Assembly: GCA_046482855.1 (NCBI GenBank)
Contig: JAWOEH010000195.1
Location: 1 to 54,881, forward strand
DNA length: 54,881 nt
DNA from: CAYVSF01 sp046482855
GTDB taxonomy: Bacteria > Bacteroidota > Bacteroidia > Bacteroidales > UBA12077
Reading direction: 5' to 3'
Shown here: one piece after another, positions 53,986 to 54,881 of the stretch
Numbering within the stretch: position 1 is the first letter of the stretch
How the letters are laid out: every line of letters starts with the position of its first letter
Notes under the pieces: model-generated
The model's input: the letters and a program-made list of their open reading frames with translations, nothing else
What the model was told of the DNA's origin: nothing
Databases searched by the model: none
Position numbers and translations under genes: made by a program

Positions 53986-54738
53986 GTTGTGCAGTCGTTT
54001 GAATTCACGAGTAAGGTTGGTGGCAAAAATAAATTCTTCCAGCTCTTTATTGTCGGTATGAAAGATCTCCTCATTATCACCTTCCCACCATTTTTGTCCC
54101 TGATAGATAAAAACCACTTTATCGCCAACTTCCACAACCGAGTTCATGTCATGAGTATTGATAATAGTTGTGGTATTATACTCCTCAGTAATATCTTTAA
54201 TCAGGTTGTCAATCATAATGGCTGTTTTAGGATCGAGACCCGAGTTAGGCTCATCACAAAACAGATATTTTGGATTTAAAGCAATAGCACGAGCAATAGC
54301 CACTCGCTTTTGCATCCCGCCACTAAGCTCAGCAGGCAGTTTATTACCGGCATTAGCAATATCCACCCGTTTCAGGCATTCATTTACACGCTCACGCTTC
54401 TCATCAAAGCTTTTCGAAGTAAACATATCCAGGGGAAACATTACATTTTGTTCTACTGTTGCTGAATCGAACAATGCGGAGCCCTGAAAAAGCATCCCAA
54501 TATCCTGCCGTAGTTTCTTCTTATCCTTAAATGGTAATCGATTAAAGATTAAATCATCATAGATAATATCCCCTTCATCCACCTCCAAAAGGCCAACAAT
54601 AGATTTGAGCAGCACCGTTTTTCCACTTCCACTCTGACCAATTACCAGGTTGGTTTGTCCTTTCTCAAATCGCACACTTACATCATGCAATACTTTTTTA
54701 TTTTCAAACGACTTGCTAATATTCTTAACTTCAATCAT
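53977..54738 (-). CDS. mlaF: ABC transporter ATPase of the Mla lipid-transport type
   Basis: The 253-residue protein has Walker A GQSGSGKT (34-41), signature LSGGMQKR, Walker B YLFCDEPNSGLD and the H-loop NTHDM. The MQKR signature and GLDP region are typical of MlaF/Ttg2A-type ATPases that power phospholipid movement between inner and outer membranes. The upstream gene is an MlaE-type permease whose stop overlaps this start by 4 bp (TCATGA), supporting the assignment. Confidence 0.9.
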   Translation of the reverse strand: MIEVKNISKSFENKKVLHDVSVRFEKGQTNLVIGQSGSGKTVLLKSIVGLLEVDEGDIIYDDLIFNRLPFKDKKKLRQDIGMLFQGSALFDSATVEQNVMFPLDMFTSKSFDEKRERVNECLKRVDIANAGNKLPAELSGGMQKRVAIARAIALNPKYLFCDEPNSGLDPKTAIMIDNLIKDITEEYNTTTIINTHDMNSVVEVGDKVVFIYQGQKWWEGDNEEIFHTDNKELEEFIFATNLTREFKRLHNLS

Positions 54739-54881
54739 GACAGCATAATTTGTGTGAGTACAAAGTTAAAAAGCAGAATAAACACACTGCTATAAACCAC
54801 AGCACGGGTACTAGCTTCACCAACTGCTAAACTCCCTCCTTTCACATGATAACCTTGATAAGAGGAGATTGTTGTAATAAG
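54735..54881 (-). CDS. mlaE: MlaE-type permease, C-terminal fragment (cut by window edge)
   Basis: The last 48 codons of a minus-strand gene read ITTISSYQGYHVKGGSLAVG, EASTRAVVYSS and a final membrane helix. This is the conserved C-terminus of MlaE permeases. The stop overlaps the mlaF start by 4 bp. The 5' part lies outside the window. Confidence 0.85.
   Translation of the reverse strand, partial: LITTISSYQGYHVKGGSLAVGEASTRAVVYSSVFILLFNFVLTQIMLS

Overview
The window is chromosomal DNA from a member of the Bacteroidota, most likely an anaerobic or facultative marine-type lineage near the Marinilabiliales. The evidence is a type IX secretion/gliding lipoprotein gene (sprE/porW) and gldH, the Bacteroidota outer-membrane families (DUF5723, FadL-type OmpP1, TonB-dependent receptor, S46 dipeptidyl-peptidase), and repeated matches to the Bacteroidota promoter -7 box TAnnTTTG. 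No tRNA, rRNA, CRISPR array, IS element or prophage was recognised.

Layout. 1-8508 is a minus-strand block: holB, ricT, gldH, trmB, an alkyltransferase-like gene, mrp, nfu and a 3'-truncated sprE. Several of these genes overlap. 8627-13893 is a plus-strand sugar-phosphate block with three phosphoglycerate-kinase (PGK) modules in a row, two of them fused in one 794-residue protein and the third a divergent 428-residue paralogue. A phosphohexomutase follows. 14142-18250 is an AT-rich surface-glycan remnant: flippase, methyltransferase, a frame-disrupted relic and a glycosyltransferase. 18247-26554 holds rnhB, rlmN, a DPP7-type peptidase, rnhA, a PAS histidine kinase and an AspT-type transporter. 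26623-41952 is cell-envelope territory: an M48 lipoprotein, a 1019-residue protease/propeller/barrel protein, FadL, DUF5723, a lipoprotein, a DUF3352 protein and a TonB-dependent receptor. 42333-50310 carries an exported protein, a Na/Pi transporter, a GNAT-like protein, L-serine dehydratase, ZupT, trpS, gatC and a DUF4834 protein. 50369-53985 is a sulfur-redox cassette (sulfide:quinone oxidoreductase-like protein, DUF1641, TusE/DsrC-like, DsrE-like) divergent from a Crp/Fnr-type regulator. The window ends in mlaF and a truncated mlaE.

The two most distinctive loci are the PGK triplet and the sulfur-redox cassette. In the triplet, both fused modules keep nearly all PGK motifs and are about 69% identical to each other by hand alignment. 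The third protein keeps the PGK scaffold but has lost the phosphoglycerate-site AHRxH motif and the GPxGVFE loop. In the sulfur cassette, the DsrC-like protein keeps only its C-terminal cysteine. The divergent regulator, which has FNR-like recognition residues and an N-terminal CxxC, lies behind two FNR-type palindromes.
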